Of a stretch of DNA of 64,000 bases, positions 36,574 to 49,651 are shown one piece after another; the stretch's first letter is position 1; every line of letters starts with the position of its first letter. The translations under genes were made by a program, and so were the position numbers. The notes under the pieces are model-generated. The model was not told the DNA's origin. It saw nothing but the letters and a program-made list of their open reading frames with translations, and ran no database searches. Source of the DNA: Phoenix dactylifera (taxonomy: Eukaryota; Streptophyta; Magnoliopsida; Arecales; Arecaceae); NCBI RefSeq assembly GCF_009389715.1, contig NC_052400.1, forward strand, positions 2,728,001 to 2,792,000, read 5' to 3'.

Positions 36574-37051
36574 TAGGGCTGCAAATCAATTGGGTCGATA
36601 GTTGATTTGACCTAGTCCCGACTCGATTATATCCAAATTTATTTGCATTTGAAGACTTATGGGTTGGGTCAGCTATAAGAATCGAATCCAATCCTATCAC
36701 ACATCATTTCTGGGTCATATATTTTCATCCTAAACCAATCCAACTTAGCATGTATATTATCCAGATCTAATTTAGTTTAATAGAAAAAAAAAGGTCCAGC
36801 TTGACCTAAACTCAACCTAGGCCCATCTAAAAATTTAAATATAAATCTCCTTCTCCATCACTTTGAATATTTTTCCCAATATACGGAGAAACTCTTGTAT
36901 AAACTAATTCCTTCTTTTTATATCAACAACTACATCTTATCCTATCTAATGTATTTTCACTTGGCTGTATTTACCTTCATACTTCATTATTTTTTTCCGA
37001 TGGATTCTTATTTAAATACTCTAAAAAGTATATACTTCTTTTGCAGCCCTA
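36574..37051. mobile_element. hAT-type MITE with 12-bp terminal inverted repeats
   Basis: Starts TAGGGCTGCAAA and ends TTTGCAGCCCTA, a perfect 12-bp inverted repeat of the kind seen in plant hAT elements, over 478 bp with no coding frame. The flanking octamers are ATTATTAG (left) and GTTACTGG (right). They match at five of eight positions and the three mismatches are all transitions, consistent with a decayed 8-bp target duplication. It ends about 100 bp before the likely promoter of the golgin-like gene. Confidence 0.65.
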
Positions 37052-37148
37052 GTTACTGGCTGTTGCCTATTATTTTATTTCACTACCCTTATGAATCGAC
37101 AGCTATGATTTATTTTAATTTTTCAAAAAAAAAAAAGCAGCCAAACCC

Positions 37149-37157
37149 ATAAATAAA
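37149..37157 (+). promoter_or_regulatory. Possible TATA box of the golgin-like gene
   Basis: ATAAATAAA within CCCATAAATAAAACTCCC lies 455 bp upstream of the ATG. The transcribed leader that would follow includes CT-rich and GCCC-repeat sequence typical of a plant 5' UTR. Confidence 0.3.
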
Positions 37158-37299
37158 ACTCCCTCATTCTCTCTCATCAAACGGGCGGCAACTGACACCT
37201 CGACGCCACGCACCAAACTGCGCGTCAAGAAGACGAAGAAAAAATAAAAGCAGAAGGAAAAAAAAATCGTGATCTCCAAACCACCGCCCCCTTCCCCAC

Positions 37300-37331
37300 C
37301 CCCCCCGCCCGCCCGCCCGCCCGCCCGCCGC
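37300..37331. repeat. GCCC tetranucleotide repeat in the golgin 5' leader
   Basis: A C run followed by about six GCCC units, then CCG units. It lies in the probable 5' UTR. Confidence 0.85.
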
Positions 37332-37603
37332 CGCCACTCTCTCTCAATCTCTGTCGGTTCGAATTCGAATCCAGGTACGTTCGATTCTCTCTTCTTCCGA
37401 TCTCCGATTTTTCTGTTCTATTTTTCCTTTGAAATTAGGTTCGTGTTTTCCTTCCACGAAGTTCTTCGATCGGTCTAGGGTTTTGCGTCTCAATTTTCAT
37501 CATCTTCTTGTTGCCGCCGCGGCTGCTGGAGAAGAATTGGGCGATCGATGCCGCTGGAGGTTCGTTGATTCACCGATCATTGATCCGGGCTGTCGCCGAT
37601 CCG

Positions 37604-40600
37604 ATGGATAACACCAAGAACCGGACAGATCTCCTCGCCGCCGGCCGAAAAAAGGTCTTCGTTCTTCCCCCTTCGGCTTCTTTATTCGTTGTATTCTCGC
37701 TTTAGATTTTTGCGGTGACGTCAGGACATGGATGTGCACTGTATGAGATCTCATAGCTTATAAAAAACCTTTGGGATATTTTATTGATTATTTTGATTTT
37801 TTTGGGGGGAATATTAGCTCCAACAATTTAGACAGAAGAAGGATCACAAGGGCGGGGGTAGCCATGCGAAGTCCTTGAACAAAGCGAGCAAGCCTGGGGA
37901 GGATGCCGATGCCAATGAGCTGACAATGGTTACTGAGCCAGAGCTGGCGCATACTAAAGTTGTTGTTACCCATGAATCACTGACAGTGTCCGAGACCTTG
38001 CCTACTTCAGGCATTCAAGCTGATGAACCGGCGAAGGTGCCCGAGCTTGATTCCAGTTTGGCTATCGATGCTGATGGGCCAATAAAGGTGCCTGAGCTGG
38101 ATTATACTTCGGCTATCAATGCTGATGATATGGTGAAGGGGCCAGAGCCTGAGCTTGGGCCTACTTTGGCTGTTGAGGCTGAGGCAAGGACTGCTGATCC
38201 ATTGGATCCTTCAGTGGCGGTCCAGGATGTGGTTTTGCCACCTATGCCTGCTGTTGGAGAGAGTGGTGTAGGAGTTCAGGAAGATCAGATAGATTCTGAA
38301 GAGGTTCCGGTTGACCTCCCCATCGATGATGGAGGCTCGAGATATGCTGTTATGGTACATCATCAGGTAAGGGACTTCATTTTGCGATTTAATCTCGTTT
38401 TTGCTCTCAATGGCTTGTGAGGGGTCGGATTGAATAAAATAAATAGTTGCAGGTTTGATTTATAATTCAATTCTCATTTGTAGCTGGGTAGGGGCAATGC
38501 AGGAAGCTAAAAATTCGGGATTGGAGCAATGCAATGGTGAGAGCTCAAGCATTGGGATGTTGATGGTGGAGGACAGAAGGGAACAGGCTGGGGGAAGTAC
38601 TGTTTTTGTGGTCCTGGACACTGACAGGTCGAAGGAGGATCCCGCTGCTGCAGACTCCAGTTTGGGAGTTGAAGTGGCTCAAGAGGTGGACAGATTGTCT
38701 GCTCCCACCGAAGAAAGAATTGAGGGAGAAGATGGTCTGATGAAATCTAGTGGGAGCATGGAAACAAGATTCTTGGGGATACAAAATGGAAAGGTGGATC
38801 ATGATGCAGAGAAATATGGGGTGAAGGAAGAAACTGTTGCCCTTGAAAGTCTGCTACCTGGGAGGCCTCAAGAAGCAAATGGGGTTTCCTTTCCTGCCGA
38901 CATGGGAACAAAAATTTCTGATGAGCATCTAAAGATTCCTAATAGGGAAGAAAGTTTGAAAATGCTATCTCAACTTACTTCCGACAGGAGTAGTTCACTT
39001 GAAGAAAATGTGGATATGCCATCTCCATCTCATGTTACTTCTGACACCACAAGGGAAGAAAGTTCAGCTAGAGCTGATGCCAGAGAGGAAGGAAGTATTA
39101 ATGAGGAAAGAGGCATACATCAACCTTCTATTGGAGAGGTTGTTGGTGCTGAGAGTGAATCAGTAGGGGTACTTCAAGAAGAAGGGGCCACTGCACCTGC
39201 AGAAAAGGTTGAGGGATTTAAGGAAGATGATCCTCTTTTCCTATCTAAGTCGACAGATCCAGTTTCTTCCACAGGGATGTGGTATATCCTAAAAAGAGTT
39301 CTGCAGGAAGGTAGCTTTGCCAATGAGTTGGATTGTATTAGAAGACACCTTTACTTAACAATTGTTGAAAGGGATTTTCTCCAGATGCAATTAGATGAAC
39401 AGACTCTGTTGACTGCAGATTTTCACCGGCAGTCTTCTCATGAAGTGTCCAAACTCTTGGGGTTGGTTAAAGAAGCTCAGGAAAGCAAGGCAACGGCTAG
39501 TGAGGAGCTAGCTCGGTGTCGATTTGATCTCCAGGTTATGACTATTGCGAAGGAGGAACTTGAGATCAGGTTTATTTCCACAAGAGAGGAAATTGAGTCC
39601 CTCAGTAACAGGGCCTCTGAGTTGCAGAACAAACTTGAACAATCACAAAAAGAATTGGTACTTGTTTCAGCAGACTTAGCTAACTGCAGGGGTTTGGTGG
39701 AAGCTTTACAAAACGAAAACATGAACTTAACTGCAAGCATCAGTTCAGAAATGGATGCAAGGAAAATCCTCGAGGAGGAGAAACAGCTCCTGTCTAGTGA
39801 GAATATGCGACTTGCTTCTGAGTTGTCTGAACAAAAAGAGAGGTTGCTTGTTGCACTTGACAAACAAAAGCAACTTGAGTGCAACCTAAGAGAAACAGGG
39901 GCCTGCTTTGACCAACTTACTGAGGAAAATATTTATTTGTCTAGCAGTTTAGATATACATAAAGCTAAGATAAAGGAGCTTGATGATGGGCATATCAAGT
40001 GGCCCTTCCAGGCCCAACAAGCTAGAGATCAAGACAACAATTCTCATGTGGAATGCAGAGCTACTGATAATGCAGTTGAAGATTCTGGGAGCAGTATGAG
40101 GAATTCAGTAGTGTTTCAGCAGGTTGATGAGGAAGGCTCTGGCAGTTCTGTTGCATTGGGAGTACTGAAGGGGCACTTGGAAGAGGCAAAAAGAATATTA
40201 CAAAATCTCGAAAAGTCAATTCAAGGAATGCATTCCTATTCTGTGTCCTTAAGTAGGGTGGGTGGCAGAGCCACAGCACCTGGAGTATCAAAACTTATTG
40301 AATCCTTTGAGTTTAAAATGCATCATGCTGACAATGCATCAGACAAGGGGCCATTGGCTGAGGGAGGGCAATCAGATGATTTATATACACTAACAATGGA
40401 ACAGATGGGCCTCCTTAGAGATACATTAAAGCAGATGGAATTGGATGTCAGAAAGGCTGAAGTACATGTAATGGGAGAATATAATAGCGGGGAGATCTTT
40501 GAAAAGTATGAGATAGAGTGTGAAGCCCAAAGGCAACAAAATAGCATCCTCCAGGCAAAGATTGATGAGCTTGTTAAGAAGCTGTCCAAGTATATAAGCA

Positions 40601-43600
40601 GAATAGATGATCTACAGAGTCAGTTTAATGAAATTCAGCAAAGTGCTAGTGACGAGGAAGAGAGGCTTTTAAGTGAAGTAAAGTTGTTGCAGGAGGAAGT
40701 GAATGACAGGGTGTCTGTTCTGCAGCATGAAAGAGACTCTATTAAGGGGATTTTTGAGGCACTTGAAAAGATTTTCCCATCTACTGTACTACTAACCTCT
40801 GATCTTGCTGCTGATAAGAAAGAGAGGCTCGTAAGTGAAATACAATCATTGCAGAAGGATGTGATTGACAGGAACTCTATTAAAGACATGATTTTGGAGG
40901 CACTTGAAAAGCTTAACTCTACCAATGGACTGCTGTTTGTGGATAACTTAGAGATTGGCTCCTATGTCTCGGCTTCAGTTGATGCTGCCATAAGATCAAT
41001 CGAGAGCCTGCATGAGAAACTAAATGTTGCTCATCTGAACCATGAGACACTCCATACTTCATACATGGAATTGGATAAACTCTATAATGATGTTCGAGGA
41101 ATGAATGAGTTGGCAATTTGGCAGATGCATAAATTGTACAACAGCCTACAGAAGTTGTGTCCAAGTGTTGATGAATCTGAGATGGATGTTCATGCCGAGG
41201 AAGTGCTAGAACTTCTACCAAAAAGGCACGAACTGCTTATCAAGTATCTGCAGAAGTTGCTGGATGAGCGGATTCTCTACTCATCTAAAAATAAGGAGCT
41301 AGAATCAGGGTTATTGAGCAAAAATCAAGAAATTGAGGAGCTGAGCAAGAGGTGTAGTGCTTTGGATAAGAAGTTGGATGACTTGTGTTATGCTAAAGAT
41401 GAGCTCGAAATGATTTTGATGAGTAAAAATGAAGTTTTTGATGAAGTGAACAGAAGATGTCTTGCTCTAGCCAAGAAGTTGGATGACCATGAACTGAATA
41501 AAGATCCAATTACCTTCCATGGGCTGGCTGAAATGAACAAAGTTATTGCAAAGTCCGACAACAAGGAGAATGACTTGTGCGAGTCTGTATTACAACAACT
41601 AGAGGTATTGGTTGCTTTCCATCTTCAGAAATATGAAGAGGCAATCAAGCAGATTAACTTGTCAAAGAAATACTTAGAGGAAGTTAACATCATACCAAAA
41701 ATTTCATCTGACAACTGGTCCTTGCCCTTGCTTACATTGCTTAGTCAGGAGTTCATGCCTAAGTTGCATGAGTTACAGGAAAAATTGGACTCCTTAAGTG
41801 CCTTAAATCTTCAACAGGAAACTGAAAATCAAATCCTCAAGGAGAGTCTGCATAAGATGGAAGAAGGTCTGGAAGCATCTCGTTCAGAGTTGTATTTGAA
41901 AGTATCTGAACTTGAGCAGTCAGAGCAGAGACTTTCCTCTGTCAGAGAGAAACTCGGTATTGCTGTTGCGAAAGGCAAAAGTTTAATTGTGCAACGGGAC
42001 AGTCTTAAGCAGTCTCTCATGGAGAAGTCAAGTGAGCTTGAAAAGTGCTCACAGGAATTACAATCAAAGGAAGAATTGCTCACGGAAGTTGAGGCAAAGC
42101 TGAGGTCTTATTCAGAAGCAGATCGTATTGAAGCTCTAGAATCTGAACTGTCTTACATCCGCAATTCTACTGCTGCATTGAGAGACTCCTTTCTTCTTAA
42201 AGATTCTGTTCTTCAGAGGATTGAAGAAGTTTTAGAAGATCTGGATTTGCCAGAGCATTTCCATTCTAAAGATATAGTAGAGAAAATCGAGTTCTTGTCC
42301 AGAATGGTTGCTGGGAATCCCCGTTTTCCTATTACTGAATGGGATCAAAGGAGTTCTGCTGGGGGCTCTCATTCCAATGCAGATGCCTGGAAAGATGACC
42401 TACAGGCAAGTTCAAATCCTGGATATGATGAATTAAAAAACAAATACGAGGAGCTTCGGAGAAAGTTTTATGGTTTGGCTGAGCACAATGATATGCTGGA
42501 ACAATCCCTAATGGAGAGGAATAGCCTTGTGCAGAAATGGGAAGAAGCTTTGGACAGAATTGATATGCCTCCACAGTTCAGGGCATTGGAGCCAGAAGAT
42601 AAGACTGAATGGTTGGGGAATGCGCTTTCTGAGGTCCAACATGAAAGAGATGCATTGCAACTGAAGATAGAGAACCTTGAAGACTCTTCTGATATGCTCA
42701 TAGTTGACTTGGAAGAGTCGCACAAAAAAATATCTGAACTCAGTGCAGAGGTTGTGGCTATTAAATCCGAGAAAGAATTTTTTTCAGAGAGTTTGGAAAA
42801 GCTCAGGTTTGAATATCTCGGACTCTCGGAGAAAGCTGTTCATGATGAGATCGAGAGAGAGAATTTGCGAAAAGAATTAGCTAGCTTGCAGGAAAAATTG
42901 GCTGAGAAGGTTGAGAACAGGGATTATCATGATACTGAAAATGATGTCTGGAAACTATTTGATTTGGTTAGCAATGCATTGCCAGATAGTGATAGGTCTG
43001 AGGCTGTCTCTGCTGGTACTGTTACTGAATGTCTGGAAGGATTGTTGAGGAAGCTTATAGATAAATATGCAAACCTAGCTTCAGAGAAATCTGTGCACAA
43101 AGTTAGTGAGAAAGAATTTGTTTTAGAGGAAAGCAATTTGTCTCCTGATAAGAACACATCCACAAATGCTCTGGATGGCAAAGATCAGGAACTGTGGAAT
43201 CTGAGGTTAGAGCTTGATGAGGCTTGCTGTAATCTAGTTTCAGTTAAGGAGGAAAGAGACAAAGCCATGGAGAAGTGCCATTCTTTGATGTTGGAAGTTG
43301 AGGAAATAAGCAAACAGAACAACATATTGCTAGAGGAGAAGACTGTTTACATGGAGAAGTATCAATCTTTGTTGTTGGAATTAGATGCAATAAGCAAACA
43401 GAGGGATGCTTTGCAAGAACAGCTAACTCAGGAGGAGCAAAAGTCTGCCTCTGTGAGAGAGAAGCTAAATGTTGCTGTTAGAAAAGGCAAGGCACTGGTA
43501 CAACAAAGAGATAGCCTGAAACAAGCAATTGAAGAGATGAATTCTGTGCTGGATAACTTGAGGACTGAGCATAACCAGCAGGTAGAAGCCCTAGAATCTG

Positions 43601-46600
43601 AGAAATCGTTATTAATGAATCGGTTGACAGAAATGGATCAAAGTTTGCAAGACCGTAGCCAGGCCTTTAATAGATTTTTAACTGCTTTGCATGGCATTGA
43701 TGTTGGTTGTGAAATTAATGTAACTGATCCTGTGCAGAAGATGGAAGAAATTGGGAGACTCAGTCATGATTTGCGTTCAGCTTTAGTTTCTTCAGAGAAT
43801 GAAGCGAAGAAATCTAAACAAACAGCTGAGCTTCTTCTAGCTGAGTTGAATGAAGTTCAGGAGAGAGATGACATGCTCATGGAGGAACTGGCAAAGGCAG
43901 AAGGCACTCTTACAGAGTGTTCTAGACAGAAAGACATTGCAGAGGCTGCAAGAATTGATGCTCTTAATCGCCTAGAACAATTTATTCTAGTTAATTCAGA
44001 GGAAAGAAAGAAACAAATTGACAATTTACTGGAGTTAAAGTCGGGCATTGGCCAACTAAGGAATGTCTGCTTTGAATTTTCAAGTCTTCTTGCTAATGTT
44101 TTTACCAGAGATATGAACCTCTTCTGCAATTTGGAGAACTTTATGGAATCTATTGAGAAACAGATGAACTGTGCTCATTTGGCTGACCTTCCTGTTCTTT
44201 CATCTAGCAGCCTGCTGTCAAGTAATCCAGTAAATGAGGTATTTTTAGCGCCAGCTGCAATTCTGTGCTAAGTGCATACTTTTTCTAGATTTTAATGCTT
44301 GTTCTCATCTTTCTATGTCAGTTTATATATTTCATTGATCATTTTCAGCATGTTATTGGTTTTAATTTAAACTCGAGACTAAAGTTGGAATTATGGTGTG
44401 GACATATCCTTACAATGCTCTATTTTTTCTCTCTTGTGAGAGGATGATTGATGATCCCTCTTCAACTCTACGTCTAACAAAAATCATGTTTATCTCGGCT
44501 ATTTATTTGGTAGCATGATCTTCTGTGCCACTCTCTTCTGCTGAATTATGCAAACAAAGATACAACTATGGGCAAGAATCTTGTTGGTACTGCCTATATG
44601 TGTCCTGAGTAGCCACTAGCAACCAATAGTTGCCCTGACCACGAATGCTCTAACTTTAGGCTGAGAGTCTCATGGATGAAAGGGATGGTAAGGTTCATTG
44701 GTGTAGGAGGTGGTAATGGAGAGGATGATGAAGTGCAAAGGTAAGGAAAACCCTTGCAGTCCAAAAAAAAAAACCCGAGTTTGACGAGAGCAAATCCTAG
44801 CTTGTGATGACACATGGATGTAAGCATGAGAGATAGCTATTCTAAATCAATTTTTATGATATTCTTTAAGCTATAAAGTACAGTTTTACTGATAGTATTG
44901 CTGATATAATTTAAGGTTCTATTAGTGAAATATATGATACTTTATGTCTACATGGGCCCTTATGTAGCGACTTAAGCATTCGCATGATTGCCCATGACAT
45001 CTCTACTACTGTGAAATACATGGATATTTACAAGTTGTTCCATGGTTGATAAGCTTCCGCATGCAATCAGTTAGACAAGGGTGACAGCAATTCAAATTTA
45101 AAACATTATATTATTCTTTCTATGCTTGTTGTGCGGTACCTACAGACTATTATTTGATAGGCCAATGAGGTCACTATATGACTTCTGACCGTATGATCAA
45201 GGTTTGATGAAGAGATCTGTATATCATCTATAATACAAATTTGTAGGGTGAAAATGTAATACAGGGTTAGTTAGCTTTGAGGTTCGAATACCACGGTACT
45301 GGGGCATACCGATCACTTATCAACATTGTGCATGCTGTGCTACACCCCCATATCTACTAATGCCTAATGGTCTGTTGATGTGGGGCAGTCATAGTACCTA
45401 CCATAGTCCGGGGCAGTATGGACTGTTACATACTGCAGTAAGGTCAAAGGTTAGTTTTTTCAAACCTTGGTTAGCCATACTGCAGTAAGGTTACATATTG
45501 TGGTATGCCCCTGTATGTACTCCTTCTATGTTGATGCGGGGCAGTATGGCATGTGGTACCTACCGCAATACAGGGTTGTATGGATTGTTACATAATGCGG
45601 TGAGGTTAGTTTTTTAAACCTTAGTTAGCAATACTGGGAGAGCATGAGTGGGACAAAGATTATGTTCTTGCATGATTAATGTGGCTAAGATTACCTTGCA
45701 CTATTTGCACCTATTTCCTTGTTTCTGTGAGGATGATATGATTGGACAAATCCAATGTATTCTTTTTTTGTTATAGTAGTAGATAGTGTTGCACTTGAAC
45801 AATTTTAGCAAAAGCAAAATATGCAGGAAAGATTTAATAGAAGGGAGATTGTGGCAAAAGAAACTGCTTACTAGCTAGGAAGCATGGGCACTTCAATTTG
45901 CATGCCTTGTTCATATTGTATATGTATCGGAAATCAATATTCATCTAATATATCTAAGATATGCCTTTTATACTTTTGCTTATTGTCCTATTTTTTGAAA
46001 ATTAAAAATGCACTCCGGTTAGTTCTTTGATACGCTTAAGATACTTATATGATGCTTGAGGGGAGGAGTGGGAGGGCAGTTTCTTTCTCTTTCTTTTTAC
46101 GAATGCTAACCTTTTAATAGTGAATGGTCAATTTTGGAGTTTACGATGTTGAAAGTATAATATGAAGCATGTACTATGCTCTATTGATAGCTCATTATGA
46201 TTTATGGATGCTTTCTTATATTACATATATGCACATATTCTAGCAATGTTGCATCCTACATTTTCAATGTTTACCATATTTGCATATATGTAACATGTCA
46301 TGTCTATATCTTGTATGTGTGTTCATGCTGTATTGTTTACAATTATGGGATTAAGTTAGATGGTTTACACGCACACAATACATACATACTTGCATCATAC
46401 ATATTGTATATTCTTATTTATAAGCATACATACATCTGCTAGGGTGAGTAATTCAAGTGGTGTCCCAAAATGATATGTAACTTATAACAGTTTTACTTTC
46501 AATTAATTCACTCTTTTGTAGTAAGCAAGATGTAGTATAGGTTGTTCTCTGATTAGATTTTTCTGCACCAGGCCCTCGTTGGTATATTTATTCATAAACT

Positions 46601-49468
46601 CACAATATACTGATTTTCTTATATTTGCATGAATCATGAACTTGCGGAACACTAGAAAGACTTGGACCTGCAATCTTCAGTTCTTTGTCATGCTCCTTTG
46701 TTCACATTAATTGTTTAGCTGACTTGGACTCAGGTTGCTTCATTCTACACAATGAATCCTTAGAGAATCATCCCTGTATTCTGCATGCACCAGGCATCAT
46801 TATTCTTATTCTATTGTTTTTCACAGATACTTGCAATGGATTTCTTTTTTTAGAAGTTAGATCACTTTCTCTGGAACAATATTGTTTCTTGAAATTGGCT
46901 CCATCGTTTCTTCAACTTTCTTTAACTCAATCAACGGATTGCTTTTTCAGGAGAAGTTCCATGTCATTAATCCTCTGTCAAATCATAGGATGCAAGAAAA
47001 ATTTGATGACAGTTCCATAGCAGAACATCTTGCTATCACTGGTCATAGTGTGTGTGAATGCTTAAGGCAATGTGATGAGTTGAAGAGAAATATTCATAAG
47101 TACTCATCGTCAGTTGACCAACAAGCCACACACCTGTTGCAAATCATGGAGACCATACAAAGAAAATTAGCTTCTCAGAGGGAAGGTTCAGATTCTCTGA
47201 AGAGAGATTTAACTGGACTTGAGCTGATGATTAAGGAAAAGGAGAATCAGATTTGTTCAATGTATAGAAATCTGTCTTTGCTTTATGAAGCATGTAGCAG
47301 TTCAATTTCTGAGATTGAGAATAGAAAAGCCCAAATAGTTGAAAATAGCCTACCTTCTGGGGAGCATGCCTTAGAAAAAACTGGAACAGTCTTGAAATTG
47401 CCAAGTTACACCAATAAGCAAGAGCATCCTGATGGATATACATATTCCTTCACAGATGATTGCATCAGATTGATGGCCGATAAGTTAGTATCTGCTGTCA
47501 AGGGCACAGGCATTATAGATGAGATGGCAGAGGGCAACCAAAGGGAACTGAAAGCCACCATCTTGGATTTGCAGAGAGAACTACAGGAAAAGGATATCCA
47601 AATGAATAGAATCTGTGAAGATCTTGTATCTCAGATAAGGGATGCTGAAACTGCTACAAGGCGATCCTCATCAGATCTTGATTCTGCGGAAACAAAAATT
47701 CATAATTTAGAGAAGCATGTTGAAGTGATGGAGGAGGATAAGAAATTATTGGAGCTAAGAGTGCATGAGCTAAAAGATTTGGGGGATTCATTACTTGAGC
47801 TACAAGGGAAAATTAAATCTTTAACTGATGCATTGACTGCTAAAAATCAAGGTAATTTAAACTATGTTTTTTGCAGAATTTTCTTTTTCTTTTTAAAATT
47901 CAGGAATTTTAATGATGTAATTCATGTATATGAGGTAATATATGCAAAGCCTCTTTATTGATCTTAGAGTTTTTTTTCCCCTTCCAATTTTAGAAATTGA
48001 AGCCCTCATGCAAGCGCTTGATGAGGAAGAGACCCAAATGGAGGACCTGGTAAGAAAGAACAAGGAACTGGAGAATATAATTCAAGAAAAGAACCTAGCA
48101 CTGGAGGGTCTTGAAGCTTCTCGAGCGAAGGTGGTGGCAAAGCTTTCAATGACTGTCAGCAAGTTTGATGAGTTGCATAACCTGTCAGAGAGCCTTCTTG
48201 CAGAGGTGGAAAATCTTCAGGCCCAATTGCGAGGGCAGGATTCAGAGATCTCATTCTTGCATCAGGAGATAGCTAGGTATACCAATGATCTTCTGGCCTC
48301 AGAGGAGACTAACACGAAGTACTCATGTGAAATAAGCAAGTTGTTAAAATGGTTTGATATGGTAGTGGCACGTTTTGGGTTACAACACATAGATATTGAT
48401 GATCAGGAGTTCAGGCGAATTCAAGTCTACACTGATGTTTTGGACAAGAAAATTTTGTCTGTTATGACTGAATTAGATGATCTACGAGTAACAGTTAAAA
48501 GCAAAGATGCTCTGTTACAAATTGAAAGGGGTAGAGTGGAAGAATTATCATGCAAATCTGAAGTTCTTGAGAAGTCTTTACATGAGAAAGAAGCACAGAT
48601 AGAGATTTTACAAGAAGGTAGAAACTCTGGTCAGCTTTCTAGTATGAACTCCCCACTGTCTCTAGAGATTGAGCAAATGGTAAGTTTACATGTATAACTC
48701 ATTAATTGCACTGTCCAGCTCATCTTTTTTCATTTAGTGAATTTGAATTATTTCTGCTTTAAAGTATCATATTCTTATTCCTTGCATTGTTTTACATTTT
48801 AATAATAAGGTAGTACCTTTTGTGTAGTAAAATCAGAGGTGTGGAGGGATGAAATGAAAATTCTTTTTCTCTGTTGGTTTGCATGCCTCAATTATAATCT
48901 GCTTTTAGTTTTGATGATTGTTTGATTTCTTTTTCCCCCCTTTGGTGCAGAAAAACAAAGTGAGCTCAGGTGCGCTTGTTACACATGTCCGTGGTGGGCG
49001 CAAAGTCAATAGTGACCAAATAGCCATAGCTATAGATACAGAAAATGATAATAATATGTTAGTTGATGAGGACGATGATAAAGGTGACATTAGTTCTCTG
49101 ATCCTGTTATTTCACTTTGTTCAATGCTCGATTTCTTTCTCAATTTAGTGATGAAAATGTTATTAACCTTAATTTTGTCTATTGTTCCGCACTGAAGCAC
49201 ATGGCTTCAAGTCACTTACTATGTCTCGCTTTGTTCCAAGATGTACTCGGCCTATTGCAGACAGGATTGATGGGATATGGTACGTATATTTTTTTACATT
49301 TCTTTCATTTTGAGATGATTTTCTCGAATATGTTCCTGAACAAACGTTTTTCCTTGTTAATCTACCAGGGTATCAGGAGAAAGACTGCTTATGAGGCAAC
49401 CTACCTTACGGCTTGGATTTTTGATATATTGGGTTGCATTGCATGCATTACTTGCTAGTTTCATCTGA
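37604..49468 (+). CDS. Giant tail-anchored coiled-coil (golgin-like) protein, TNO1/At4g31570 family
   Basis: Exons 37604-37654, 37818-38366, 38503-44238, 46951-47851, 47994-48679, 48951-49083, 49198-49279, 49369-49468: 8238 nt, 2745 aa, all phases closing. The start MDNTKNRTDLLAAGRKK followed by LQQFRQKK is a shared N-terminal signature. Residues 50-400 are acidic and disordered; from about 470 to 2640 nearly everything is heptad coiled coil. GFKSL plus PIADRIDGIW and LLMRQPTLRLG precede a hydrophobic C-terminal segment (about 2728-2745) with no luminal tail, so it is tail-anchored. TNO1 is a trans-Golgi-network SYP41 partner in vacuolar trafficking. The length fits its large relative At4g31570 (about 2.7 kaa from memory) better than TNO1 (about 1.8 kaa). 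A TGN/Golgi tethering role is inferred. Exon 3 alone is 5.7 kb. Confidence 0.92.
45374..45638. repeat. Two-copy repeat of about 156-bp period in golgin intron 3
   Basis: GTTGATGTGGGGCAGT (45374) and GTTGATGCGGGGCAGT (about 45530) open two copies that share AGTACCTACC-like, GTATGGACTGTTACATA and TTAGTTTTTT blocks. Words such as ACCACGGTACTGGGGCATACCG just upstream resemble a dispersed repeat. Intron 3 is 44239-46950; the rest of it holds nothing recognised. Confidence 0.6.
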
Positions 49469-49589
49469 TAGCAACGCCATCAGTAAGTGATGGATACGTC
49501 ATTCTTATTTTTGTTTACTTTAATAGGGTTTATGTTGAATGGCTGCTCTAATCATTGTTATAGATGAAGTTTCATGTTTGTTTTATCTA

Positions 49590-49651
49590 TGCTGATGTAG
49601 TGGCATATTTAGGTTTATTATGCTGGTGTAGTGGCATATTTAGGCTTATGT
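49590..49651. repeat. 31-bp tandem duplication
   Basis: TGCTGATGTAGTGGCATATT at 49590 is repeated as TGCTGGTGTAGTGGCATATT at 49621. Confidence 0.9.

Larger units (their letters stand above)
33333..37148. other. Intergenic stretch with MITE-like and LTR-like elements
   Basis: AT-rich spacer between the MDL relic and the golgin-like gene. It contains a second MITE-like copy, an LTR-like stretch and an hAT-type MITE, annotated separately. No intact gene was recognised. Confidence 0.5.

Noticed and set aside
44239-44271. Continuation of golgin exon 3 to an in-frame stop after 10 codons
   Set aside because: A GTATTT donor follows AATGAG, and exon 4 (EKFHVINPLS) continues the coiled coil in phase, so the stop is intronic.
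46197-46442. 81-codon frame rich in Cys, Tyr and Ile
   Set aside because: Lies within golgin intron 3 in AT-rich, CATACATA-type repeat sequence; no motif.
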